From: Dioscorea cayenensis subsp. rotundata
Taxonomy: Eukaryota > Streptophyta > Magnoliopsida > Dioscoreales > Dioscoreaceae
NCBI RefSeq assembly: GCF_009730915.1
Contig: NC_052489.1
Location: 26,839,916-26,903,915, forward strand
DNA length: 64,000 bases
Direction of reading: 5' to 3'
In this document: piece by piece, positions 25,301-36,638 of the stretch
How positions within the stretch are numbered: position 1 is the first letter of the stretch
Layout: each line of letters opens with the position of its first letter
Notes under the pieces: model-generated
Database searches by the model: none
The model's input: only the letters and a program-made list of their open reading frames with translations
What the model was told of the DNA's origin: nothing
Position numbers and translations under genes: made by a program

Positions 25301-28300
25301 GGATTATTATTCTAATCTACACAGAGTTCAATATTTTGGTTCAGTATTTGTATCAGATTATTATCCAGCACTGTGGATTGAGTATCAATCTTAAAATACT
25401 GCAGAGGTTGGGGTTTCCTGATCACAAGATTACAGCATCATTTGTTGTTAGCACCCTTCCTCTCTTTCTTGTGTACATATCAACCCTTCTTCAGAGTTCT
25501 ATAACTGCTAAAGATGGTGAGTGGGCACCTGTAACAGAATTTAAGCTTTTTGGTATGAGAAGTCCTCACAAGGATGACCATGTGGTGACCTATAGTTGGG
25601 GAATGAGGGTATGGCGTTTCCTCTCTCCAGTAATAGAGATAATAAAGATAGTATCAAGAGGTTTCACTCGGTATTGGATGTCATTGACACAAGGATCTGA
25701 AGCTCCTCCACATTTTGTGCAATTGTCAATGAAAGTTGATGAGTGGCCTGATGATGGGATCCAGCCAGAGAGGATTGAATCTAGAATAAATCAGTTGCTC
25801 AGAGTAGTGCATGAGGAAAGATGCCAAGTGAAAATTCCAAATTCATGCCATTCTGTCAGCAAAGTTCGAATTCAAAGCATTGAAAAAAGTCAAGAAAGCG
25901 CAAATGTTGCTCTTGCTGTTCTTGAAGTTGTTTATGCTTCTCCTTCAGTAGGATGCCCAGCAGTAGAATGGTACAGATCTTTAACTCCAGCTGCTGATGT
26001 AGCAAGTGAGATTCTTAAAGCAAAAAGCATGGGGCTCATCGAAGAAATAGACTTTCCATACCCTATAATATCTGTAATTGGAGGTGGCAAAAGAGAAATT
26101 GACCTATATGCTTATATATTTGGTGCTGACTTGGCTGTTTTCTTTTTAGTTGCCATGTTCTACCAGTCTGTCATAAAGAACAACAGCAAATTTCTGGATG
26201 TTTATCAGCTTGAAGATCAGTTCCCCAAGGAGTTTGTATTTATCTTGATGGTGAGTTCATGATTTCTTCAATGATTTAGGCTTAACATGTCTTATAAAGC
26301 ATTTTATTTTGGAAAGGGTCATATGATAAGAGCTCATAATATCTGTCTCTATACACTTAATTTAATGTATTTATTTTGAATTCTGGTGTGTTGTACTGTT
26401 AACTGGAGTCTGGGTTTCCCTTTATTTGCAGATTCTGTTTTTCTTGATTGTGCTTGATCGGATCATATATCTTTGTTCCTTCGCCGCAGGCAAACTCATT
26501 TTCTATATTTTCAACCTTATCCTATTTACATATTCAGTCACAGAGTATGCTTGGTATATGGAGCCATCTCACCAACGTGTAGGAGGATTTGCTCTTCGTG
26601 CTATCTATTTAACAAAATCAGTTTCCTTAGCACTGCAGGCATTGCAAATTCAACATGGAATTCCTAATAAAAGTACTTTATATCGTCAATTTTTGACAAG
26701 CAAAGTTACGCAAGTCAACTATCTGGGTTTTCGACTTTATCGAGCTTTACCATTTCTGTATGAACTGCGTTGTGTGCTTGATTGGTCCTGTACGACAACT
26801 TCTCTAACAATGTATGACTGGCTAAAGGTAACTTGTTCCAAGTATTTTTATTTTGTTGCTTTATGCCAATAGTATTTCACAAAATGCTTTAGTAAGAAGG
26901 AACTAAGACTCACTGAATGCGCTATTGTTGGTGATGTCAACTTTATATCTATAGCTTTGTTCTGATTTTATGTACAAAATTCTAAAAAGAAAATGTAGGC
27001 CATGAATTATTTCTCCTGTGCAAGAGTTCAGGTTTTTTTTTTAATTATTATTATTATTATTATTATTTTATATACCATGGATACCTGAGAATAATACCAT
27101 GGAACCTGAGAATCTACAACGACATCATAACATATACTGTACATTTCTGAATTAATGTAGGTCTTACTAGTTTTGGCAGATGAAGGACCTATGTTTTACT
27201 AAGAGTATGAATTCTGTGTCTTATGCATGCGCTATGTAAGTCACTTGAAGTTAATTTTCCTTGATCATCTTGAGACCATTCTATACAACATGTGGTGAAA
27301 TAGGTGAGAATGAGTATGAATTCTGTGTCTTATGCATGCGCTATGTAAGTCACTTGAAGTTAATTTTCCTTGATCATCTTGAGACCATTCTATACAACAT
27401 GTGGTGAAATAGGTGAGAATGATTCTATAATTTAGTTAAACTATTGTCCTATAACATGCATAATGCTAGTTGTGTTAGTTAAGTCTGCAGCTATATTTGC
27501 CACTGGTGCATAGCTCATGGACCCTCTGTTGCATGCAAGTCCAATTTTAGATGATTGTCAAGTAAAACAACATTAACATTTCTGTGTAATAGCGAAGATA
27601 GGCAAATTCAACTATGGTATAAATATAACTTGTTTGAGGTGTCTATTTTTTGAATATTATTTGTTCATTATCTTTATTAATTATTGTTCAGTTATATAGT
27701 TACTGTATCAACAAATATTTTGTTTTTATCATGTTTTGTATGCGGTGGCTGTTTCTTTTGGGATAGTAAACCCATTTACATGTGAACTCTGGCCAATGCC
27801 ATATTTTTTACAATATAAATGTCATCCTATATGGCAACCCTCTGTAGGTGAATGCAGAAGACTTTTGGTCTACTTGTCACATTGGATAGTCCTCCCTTTA
27901 CTTAGTGTAGGCATTCATGATGTTTAAACCAGCGAATTGTTTATTGTGTAGCACATCTACTTAGTGGCTTTCTTTATTTTCTCAATCTGGTACCTATTGT
28001 TTTTATGCAGTTGGAGGACATCAATTCAAGTTTATTTCTTGTAAAATGTGATGCTGTTTTGAACAGAGCAGGGCATAAGCAAGGAGAGAAGCAAACAAAA
28101 ACAACCAAATTTTGTAGTGGCATTTGTTTGTTCTTTATATTGATTTGTGTCATTTGGGCTCCTATGCTGGTAAGAAGTTAAGGCATTAAATGTTCTGCTT
28201 TCGCAGTCTTATATTTATATATACTTGTAGGAAAACTTGCTTGGTGTGAGACTTAGGGTTCATGAGTGCATGAAATCAAATGGTTGCAGTCTTGAAAACC

Positions 28301-31300
28301 TTATATTTAGCTCTGCAGTTCATTTCTTACGTGTTAAATGAATTTTCTAAAGAGATTAGCGTTTATGCTGTTGGCTGTTCCTTTGTGCTATTTTGTACTC
28401 GTTTCATTCTCAACTCATGTTTGCATGATATCAAATGCTTGCAGACTTCAAAACTTTATATTTTTTTGCGCCATTAATTTCTTACCTCTATAATGAATTT
28501 TCTGAAGAGATTACTGCTTATGCTGTTGGATGTTCCTTTGTGCTGTGTTGTATTTGCTTGGTTCTCAACTCGTGGGCCTGCCTGGCAGTAGGTTTTCACT
28601 GTTTAAAGATCTGATTGTTCATGCTTTTATCTTTCTCTTTGGTTCAAGATGCATGATTACATGAAGATTGTCTACTTTTATATGTCACTTAACTATGTAA
28701 GATATTTTATTCTTGAAGTAGTTTGTGTGCCCATGTTTATACATACTCTCATTCTGATTAAGTATATTCTTTTCCTGCAATGAGCATTTTTTATTTGCCA
28801 CTCTACCTAGTCTAATATATTCTTAAAGTGGGTTATCTAGCCAAGGTAGTAGATTTTCAACTCATTACAACTTAACGGCATCCATCCTTGCCCTATGATT
28901 AGTAGTTAGATACTACTTACTGTTCATTTAGTGAGTCAGTTTTAGTAGAATTGTATTGCAAATTACGATAGCCATCTTAAATCCATTTAAAGCTCTCTTT
29001 TGACTTTTCATTTGAGATCAACTTGTTTTTCCTGGCCAAAACAAAACTTATTATTTAATTATTCTCTTGTTTGTTGTGCTTGTTGTGTTTCAATATCCTA
29101 CAACATTTAGAAAAGTGAGATTAAGTCTCCATTAGGTTGCTGCAGTGAGTTGCGTGTTAAACATTTATGGGTGGTTAAACATATTTCCATGAAGTAAATG
29201 ACCAAAGAGGTTCAGTTCATATTTTGTGGTGGTGTTATGTATCTCATATCCCAACAGTTAATCCTGGGATATCTTGTTTTCATCAACAATTGGATGTTAT
29301 TAAAGTAAATAATATGGCCACATCACTTAAGTTAGTAAACATGGATATGAATATATTTAGCTTATGCTTTTGGTTTGGAACAAGCCTAGATAATATGTTT
29401 GTTTGAATCTAAATGATATTAAATTTGGTAAATTGGTTTGTTTGCAAAATAACCAGTCAAAATAGAATAGCCATATCAAGGGGATATATAGTAAATAATA
29501 GTCACATTGGTTACATGTCAAATATGGATTTTAATATATATGTTTGGGTCTCACACCGTATATGTGCTTGGTTAAAAATCTAGTAGTTGTTACTCTAACA
29601 TCAGTGTTTTAATAGTATGAGACAGATTTGTCATCATGGTAGCTCTAGAACAGGGCAGCATGCAATAGAATCCAAATAGTCAGGTTAAAAGATGCTCTTC
29701 TTACAACTTGGAACAAGTGAACAGCTATTTGCAAATCCTAATAGTTGTCACCCTAACATCAGTGTTTTAATAGTACGAGACAGATTTGTCATCATGGCTG
29801 CTCGAGAATGGGGCAGCATGCAATAGAATCCAAAGAGTAAGGTTAAAAGATGCTCTTCTTACAACTTGGTACAAATATTTCCAAATCCTTTTGAACTCTT
29901 GAGAAGTCTAGACCACATTAAAAGATGATAATCTTGACGCAGGGAGCTTAATTGCTCTTTGAAGCATCAATTTAATCCAATGAAAATAGGTGTTTGACTG
30001 GACCTCACCATTTTGTTGTACATTCTTATTACATTATGTCGGAAGATAGATGCAGGGCTGCTGGCTCCATTTCAATTTTATGCTTATCCTTTTGAGATCT
30101 CTACCTAGTTTTTACTGCAGTATGTGTGACCTTGCAGTGGTTTGTGCTTTTTCCTTGAGATGCTTTGTTCGGGTTTTCCATCTTTCATGTTTTGTATTTG
30201 AGTTGGCTTTTAATTCTATTTGGCTGCAGAGTCAGCTTGAAATAAAATTTTGCTGTGTTCTCTACAGATGTACAGCAGTGGCAACCCAACTAACATTGCC
30301 AACCCTATTATAGATGTGACTGTTCACGTAGATATTAAAGCTGCTGGTGGAAGGCTGACTCTTTTTCAAACTACACTTTGTGAAAGATTTCCATGGGATA
30401 AGCTGGATTTTCGTGAAGATCTCGACCGTGATCATTTTCTGGATACGTATAATGTGAATGATATTCAACTGATTTGTTGTCAAGCTGATGCCAGTGCAGT
30501 GTGGCTGGTGCCTCCTATGGTTAAGAATAGGTTTATTAAATCCCTTGATTATGACATGGATATAATTTTCACATGGTTATTTACCAGGGAGAGGCCAAAG
30601 GGGAAGGAGGTTGTGAAATATGAGATCACTGTTGAAGATGTGCCCAGTGCATCTACAGTTCAACAAGTACTTAATGGGTCTGCTAAAGGTTTTGCAATAT
30701 ATAATGTGTATCCCAGGTACTTCAGAGTCACTGGATCAGGTGAAGTGCGGCGCCTTGAGCAAACAGTATGCAGCATGCACTCCTTTTTTTTTACTATATT
30801 GGTGACCATTATGCAATATCAACTTAAGCTATATATTTTCAGCATCTGATGTTCTCATCGTCTTGCAAGTTCTTATACTGTTATGTCATTTTTCCAACAT
30901 CTTCAGTTTTGCCTATGCAGGTAAGTTCAGTCAGCGGTGAGCTTGTCTTAAATCAAGAGAGCTTACCATGGTGGTCCTTCTATGATGTCAATGCATCGGA
31001 TGTGGTGGGTTGTAATGAGTTGACTGGACCTATGGCTATTGTTGTTTCAGAGGAGACTCCACGTGAGTGTATATAATGTTTTTGATGATGTTGTCTACCT
31101 CTCTTGGGTTTAATATTAGTGCCTTAATTTTCCCTCTTTTTCAAGTACTACTTAATATAACTCTGAAGAATATTCATGAAATCAAGTTCTGGCTTAAACA
31201 AAGACAAGTGCATTGGCATTCTTATCATAACCATCACCTAAGACTTCTAGCAGTACTGTGGGTTTTGCTGTAAAAAAGAAACGTCTGCCACATATGTCTA

Positions 31301-33394
31301 CTTATGAGAAGTACTATAATCTTAAGTCATAAAAACATGTTTATGTCACTATCAAGTCCATTTTGTATATCTCCTTTAGAACTTAAGTTGTGTATATGGC
31401 TACGTGCACACATAACCCATCCTTATGGCTTATGATATATCAATTCAACTCTGTCGATAAGAATATGCCATGGCAACTATGTGGTCTTAGAAAAGCAACA
31501 TGCTAAAAATTTTCCTGGACGTATGACTGCATTGTCTGCCTGCAATCCACTACATTGTTTTTTTACCACCATCACATAATGTAGGCTGGTCTCATATCAA
31601 ATGACATCTGTGGATAGGCTAGCTGGCTGACTAGGATGATGCGTTTGTTGAACCTCATGTCAACACTGTTATCCGTAAGCTGCCCATTTCTCCCATTTTC
31701 TACTCAAAGCAACTCACTGGCTATTAGTGTATGACCAGTGGCTATTCCATGATACATGAGACACAAAGATTACAATTTTCATGTGGTTTTAAGTTACATG
31801 AACCAATGTTTTTTGTGAATGGAGTCATGCATCAATACTGTGTTTTTCAGTTTGTGTGCAAAATATTTCATGTCAAATTTATTTGTTTATTTATTCTAAT
31901 GTCACTTCCTTTTCAGAGGGAATCCTAGGAGAAACTTTGAGCAAGTTCAGCATCTGGAGTCTCTACCTGACTTTTGTGCTCGCTGTTGGTCGGTTTATTA
32001 GACTTCAATGTTCTGATCTGAGAATGAGAATACCCTTTGAGAATCTTCCTTCATGTGACAGGTGTGTTGGTTCTTTGTTTACTCTTTTAACCCTTTTATG
32101 ATATTACTCTTTATTTTTCAAACATATTGTTATTTATAGCAAATTGTTGATTTCTTTTATTGCATTTACTTCAGTCATTTTTTATTTCTGCCCTAGATTT
32201 ACCTTGTTATAATTCTTCTAGAACGTCACTGCTTAAAAATGATGCATCAATAATTTTAGTGCAAAAGTTTTGGCAAAAACAAACTACAGGACCATGGAGA
32301 AAAATTTGAAAATAAGCAAAATGCCCTACACATCATATTTTATTTATGTCTATATTATATGGTCATATGATGACAACAATGACAACAACCAAGCAAAATT
32401 TAATGAAGGTATGGTTGAGGACATAGTTTCTTTAGAAATACCATTTTGTGAATTACAATTGCTTGTTAATCACTATGTAACAGTGATACTCGTATATTAT
32501 TTATATATGCACATTGCAACAAAATGTGCAATTGCTCGTTAATCACTCGTATATATCACTTGCATCATTGCAACAACCTAATTCCCTTATTCATTTTGAT
32601 AGGTTTGAAATGCAAATTTAGCTGTTTCTGTTTGTCTATTTTTTATTTGAAAGTTATATTTTAGGTCATATTTTCTCCATATCTCTTCTTTATGTTTTAT
32701 TTGGTGTATTTTCACACATCTCAGTGCTTCATTCTTGCCAAACTCTTCTTATTATGTATTGTGTTTTAAACCCCAACATATGAACCTTTCTCCTGTCCTC
32801 TTTTTTACGTGTCTTCCCTGAGTTCGGAATTGTCTAATTTTCATATTGTGACATATGTTGCTGGAGCTATTTTTATGACAGTTGTTAGTGGAAAAAAAGA
32901 AAGAAAAATGTAATAATACATATCTGACTTAAATGCCCGAACAAAATATCATACCTCTCATGTCAGTCAACACAGATACTTGGCCCTTCACTATTTGGAT
33001 CATAACCATTTAATCCCTATTTTATGCTGTGGTGGTAATACTACTGTAAAGCAGATGCTGCATTTTTATTTTCCATTTTAAATATTATTGAATCTCATCA
33101 TGCAAGGCGCATGGAAATTGTCAACATGCTCAAACGCATTCCTTGCTTTTCTTGTGTGGATCTTTTCACTTTTCCCTTGAATGGTGAAAAAGCCAGTGTT
33201 TGCTGTGTTGCATATGTGTCTCTTTGAAGATTGAATATCAAGCTTTCATTTTGCGCAGGCTAATAGCTATCTGTGAAGACATCTATGCTGCACGTGCAGA
33301 GGGTGAGTTGGAAGTCGAAGAAGTACTTTACTGGACGCTTGTCAAAATTTACAGGTCCCCTCACATGCTTCTAGAGTACACAAAACCTGATTAA
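11166..33394 (+). CDS. PIEZO: PIEZO-type mechanosensitive ion channel, complete (21 exons)
   Basis: The plant PIEZO homologue, a very large homotrimeric mechanically gated cation channel. Arabidopsis PIEZO acts in root-cap mechanosensing and at the vacuolar membrane. Coding exons joined from GT-AG sites with consistent phase: 11166-11214, 11765-11845, 12423-12582, 13760-13905, 14696-14852, 14980-15166, 15733-15848, 16858-16942, 18114-18329, 18462-18639, 19703-19831, 20977-21150, 21656-21892, 22066-23601, 23702-26250, 26432-26827, 28011-28169, 30268-30765, 30921-31062, 31917-32061, 33259-33394. They sum to 7,476 nt: 2,491 aa plus stop, close to the Arabidopsis length. The N-terminus MGRFLGRFLLPFLLLA resembles the family start. 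Many hydrophobic segments follow, and exon 15 adds a charged cytosolic coiled-coil region. The anchor motif PF-x2-E-x6-W is intact at 26750-26785 (about residues 2107-2118). The C-terminal cap region ends with LVKIYRSPHMLLEYTKPD. No frameshift was found, so the gene looks functional. Confidence 0.96.
13021..13044. repeat. (CA)n microsatellite in PIEZO intron 3
   Basis: A perfect CA run of about twelve units lies in the intron between the exons ending at 12582 and starting at 13760. A (GT)n run of similar type lies at about 16276-16322 in a later intron. Confidence 0.9.
27203..27420. repeat. perfect 109-bp tandem duplication in PIEZO intron 16
   Basis: Two adjacent copies of 109 bases (27203-27311 and 27312-27420) appear identical. 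They start at GAGTATGAATTCTG and sit in the intron between the exons ending at 26827 and starting at 28011. The reading frame is unaffected. Confidence 0.92.
28255..28585. repeat. diverged ~165-bp tandem duplication in PIEZO intron 17
   Basis: Two adjacent diverged copies share the order TGCATGA..ATCAAATG, TTGCAG, AATTTTCT..AGAGATTA, TATGCTGTTGG and TGTTCCTTTGTGCT. They lie at about 28258-28420 and 28421-28585. An older duplication than the one in intron 16. Confidence 0.75.
29580..29877. repeat. ~158-bp direct repeat in PIEZO intron 17
   Basis: Two copies (about 29580-29722 and 29738-29877) share long blocks such as AACATCAGTGTTTTAATAGT and GTTAAAAGATGCTCTTCTTA, with a few percent mismatch. 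They are in direct orientation. Confidence 0.85.
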
Positions 33395-34213
33395 AGCAAT
33401 GTTGGAAATGAACAAATACCGTTTTCACAAGGAGAGTTCTGCTTATTGAAGCAGATGCTCATTCTAGATCAAAGTATGGGAGGGAGTGAAAGGAATTGTT
33501 GCCGATTGATCTAATAAAGTACCAATTTATCTGAGTTCGCCGATGCCATTGGTTCATTGAGCCTTTTCTTGGCAAATTTATTCTTTGTGCTCACACAATA
33601 AGTGTCATCACTTGAGTCATGGTATGCCATATGAGATCCTTCTTCCCCAAAGTACTGTTCATCATTCTGGCAGTATTTGTTGTAAATTATGATCGTTTGA
33701 GCCTAAAACTTGTACTGCTGCTGATCCTGGCCAGGTTGTATTATACTTTCCATCTTCTGGATTAAATTACATGTATATAAATTTTGTGTACAGTAGTAAT
33801 TGAGACAGAGACTTGATGCTTAGAAAATGAAAGTTTTCTCAATATTTTTCTTTATGATCTATTTTGCGGAGAGATGACCAACTGTAGTTTGGAAAGCGAA
33901 TCTTATCACACTGTTGGAAGCCATCAACTATTGACCATTTGAGCAGTTGTTTTAACGTCTAATCTGATCTTTGCATATGATTATTGCATCTTTTTCAGGT
34001 TTGCGGCTGCTGTGTTTAATAGCTGCTCCAAACAATTAGTTTTAGCCATCCTGTGAAATATTCTCTTTGATGTCTATGGAGCTTAGAAGCCATACGTTTA
34101 TACTGCATTATTTGTGTAATGTTGTATTGATGAAATTATCTGGATGAGAGAAGATTAGTTTGGACGTTGTTTTATGGTTATTTATTATTTATTATTAAAA
34201 TAGAGAGTAAGTG
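33395..34213 (+). other. PIEZO 3'UTR and downstream flank
   Basis: AT-rich sequence between the PIEZO stop and the LINE insertion. It has no open frame of note. T-rich tracts with TTTGTGTAATGTTGTATTG near 34110-34130 are plausible for a transcript end, but no site can be fixed by eye. Confidence 0.5.
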
Positions 34214-34216
34214 AAA

Positions 34217-36638
34217 ATGTGCAAACTAATCTCTCCGCAACCCTTGATCACTCATCCACAACCTTTGGCAAATGAACCACCGAAGAACAAGAACTCTCCT
34301 GTGAAAGATGGTGTATCCTTTGCAGATGTTGCTCGTCTCTCCCCGCCTCCTGAGAACACCACATCCTCATTAAATACCTCATTGAAGCGTCGTCGCTCTC
34401 TGGAGACAGAAGAGATTTGCAAGCATTGCCTTAGACCCGGGAATAAAGTTGATGATTGCCGCCACCAGCTTACCTGCCGCCATTGTTCTGGAGTCAGGCA
34501 CTTCGCAGCTCGGTGTCCTCTCAAACATCCCCATTCTGGAGCCCTCGTTGCGAACCCTAGTTCGACGAGGAAGTTACCCTCCTCTAAACCTCTGCTTCAT
34601 ATACCCGCTCCTCGCCCTAACTCTGAGATCTCCTCTCTTAGGGTTTCTCTCCCCATCTCCGAGGCCATCATCCAATCTAAAGATGATCTTAAAAGACGGA
34701 TGATTATCAAAATTCTCTCAGGCAATGCAAGCGTTCAATCGCTCCATGCTGCATTGCCAGATCAGTTGAATTCCGATCAATGCGAGAACATTACTCCGTT
34801 TGGTGATTATTTCATACTCACTCTCTTTACAGTTAGAGCAGCAATAGCCATCGTCAAGAAAAATCATATTACTCTCTCCACCAAACACGGTCCTTGCACT
34901 ATCAGCCTCTCCCATTGGACGCCGGAATTTGGATCTCATGCCGTTGCTGCCGGAAACTACAACTGGATTAGGTTATCCAATCTCCCTCTCCATTGCTGGA
35001 ACTGGGACTCCATTGTGGAGGTTCTGAGGCCCCTCGAAGATTTAATTTTTCGTTCAAAAGAAAGAAGACGTCTCCCTCGAACATATGAGAGCCCTGGTAA
35101 TAAGACTTAAATCCCCTACTCACTTCCCTATTGAGATGATTGTCGACGTGGGAGTAAGAAGTTTTAAAGTTCGGCTCGAAGATGACGGCATTCCGATCAT
35201 CCGTTCGAAAATGAATTATGGTTCTGCTTCAGCTAAGAAACTAGTCACGTCTTCATCCTCTCAGCCGCCGGCTCCTACAGAAAACTTTCAGGCCCCCACC
35301 GTGAGCTTGGACGGCTTGTCCTTGTCTAAGGAAAGCCGGAGCTCCGGTGACATCTCCACAGCGGTCCCCCAGATTCCTCCGATCTCTCGAGAGAGAAACG
35401 AGGAAGAGGACAAGCTGTTCATACACAGGGGTCACGTGAAGAAAGATCACACATTGGCCATCCGTATGCATCGTGATCAGCTCTCTTCGGATCAACTTGG
35501 AGCCTTGCGGGTGTCTGGATCGCCTCGGGATCACTCTCCATCTGATCCCCTTAATAATTCAAAAGCAATCTGATCTCTAAACACCCAAATTCAATCCTTG
35601 GGCTCTCACGAGATTTTGGCTCCTCGGGATTTGGTCGCATCTAAATCCAAAGTTGATCTCTCAGCGGAGTTGGATTTGCCTCGGGATGGGAATGATTCTT
35701 TTAATCCTTTAATTGTTTCAAACCAATCAGCCCAATCTCACCCGAACCCAATTAAACACAATCTTGATCCGAATTTGTTGACTAATTCTGTACTTAATCA
35801 AACCACTTCTTTATCAGATTCTTCAAATAAAATTAAAGGCAAGGAAATCGCTATTCCTATGGAAACCGATTCCCCTAATTCAGAGGTATTACCTATACAT
35901 CTTAATTCCTTGCCTCCGAATATTCCTATCCCTGATGGATATAAATGGATCTTTGTTCATGGAGGTTGGACACTGGTTCCTACCGTTAATTCAGAGAAAT
36001 TCTTTTCTCAAGATCCTACTTCCCCTGTCACTCCTCTGGATCATTCCGATGATGAGTTGCTTGACTGGGGGGACGATGATGACATTCCTACTGATGGGAT
36101 AACAGATGATAAACTTATTCTGAATGAGGAGAACACTCATCAGTTGGAATCTGATATTCACCTTGACGACCTGATATCTGATTTTGTTCCTGTTTCAGGG
36201 AAATCTTTAATCAGGGAGATGGGTCATTCTCCAGACATGATTGTAGAAGAAGCACACGACAATCTACCTACAGAGAAGCTTCCTACTGTTGTCACCATTC
36301 CTAGCCAGAATCAACAGCAAATTAGAAGAAGTGATCGACAAAAGAAACCCTATGGTCGATGCAACGAAGAAGCTGGTTTCATTCCTCTTCCACCCAGATC
36401 TTCTAAGAAAAAAGTCCCTGATGACCCTAGAGACGGTACGCCCAATTCTATTAATGCAGTTGTTTTTTCTTCATGGAATGATACACAATTCTTTAAATAT
36501 AGTAATGCTTGTGGTGTTAAATTTCAAGGATCCCCGAACCATAAGCTTAAATGCCTAGCTAAAGTTCGTAGTCTAGAATCTTCTAGGGCTGGAACTTCTA
36601 CTTCTTCTACTGGATCTCCTTCGAGATCTGACAGCTAG
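34217..36638 (+). pseudogene. LINE ORF1, gag-like RNA-binding protein, broken
   Basis: The ORF1 product would coat LINE RNA. Tandem zinc knuckles lie at 34418-34516. The second is canonical C-x2-C-x4-H-x4-C, while in the first the His is replaced by Asn (C-x2-C-x4-N-x4-C). After them comes a DUF4283-like region ending in WIRLSNLPLHCWNWDSI (about 34970-35020). The frame shifts at about 35085-35110, ends at 35573 and resumes from about 35598 to 36638 as a low-complexity acidic stretch with a basic RRSDRQKKPYGR patch. At least two lesions make it non-coding as it stands. Knuckles before the binding domain, rather than after it, is an arrangement I associate with monocot LINEs. Confidence 0.8.
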
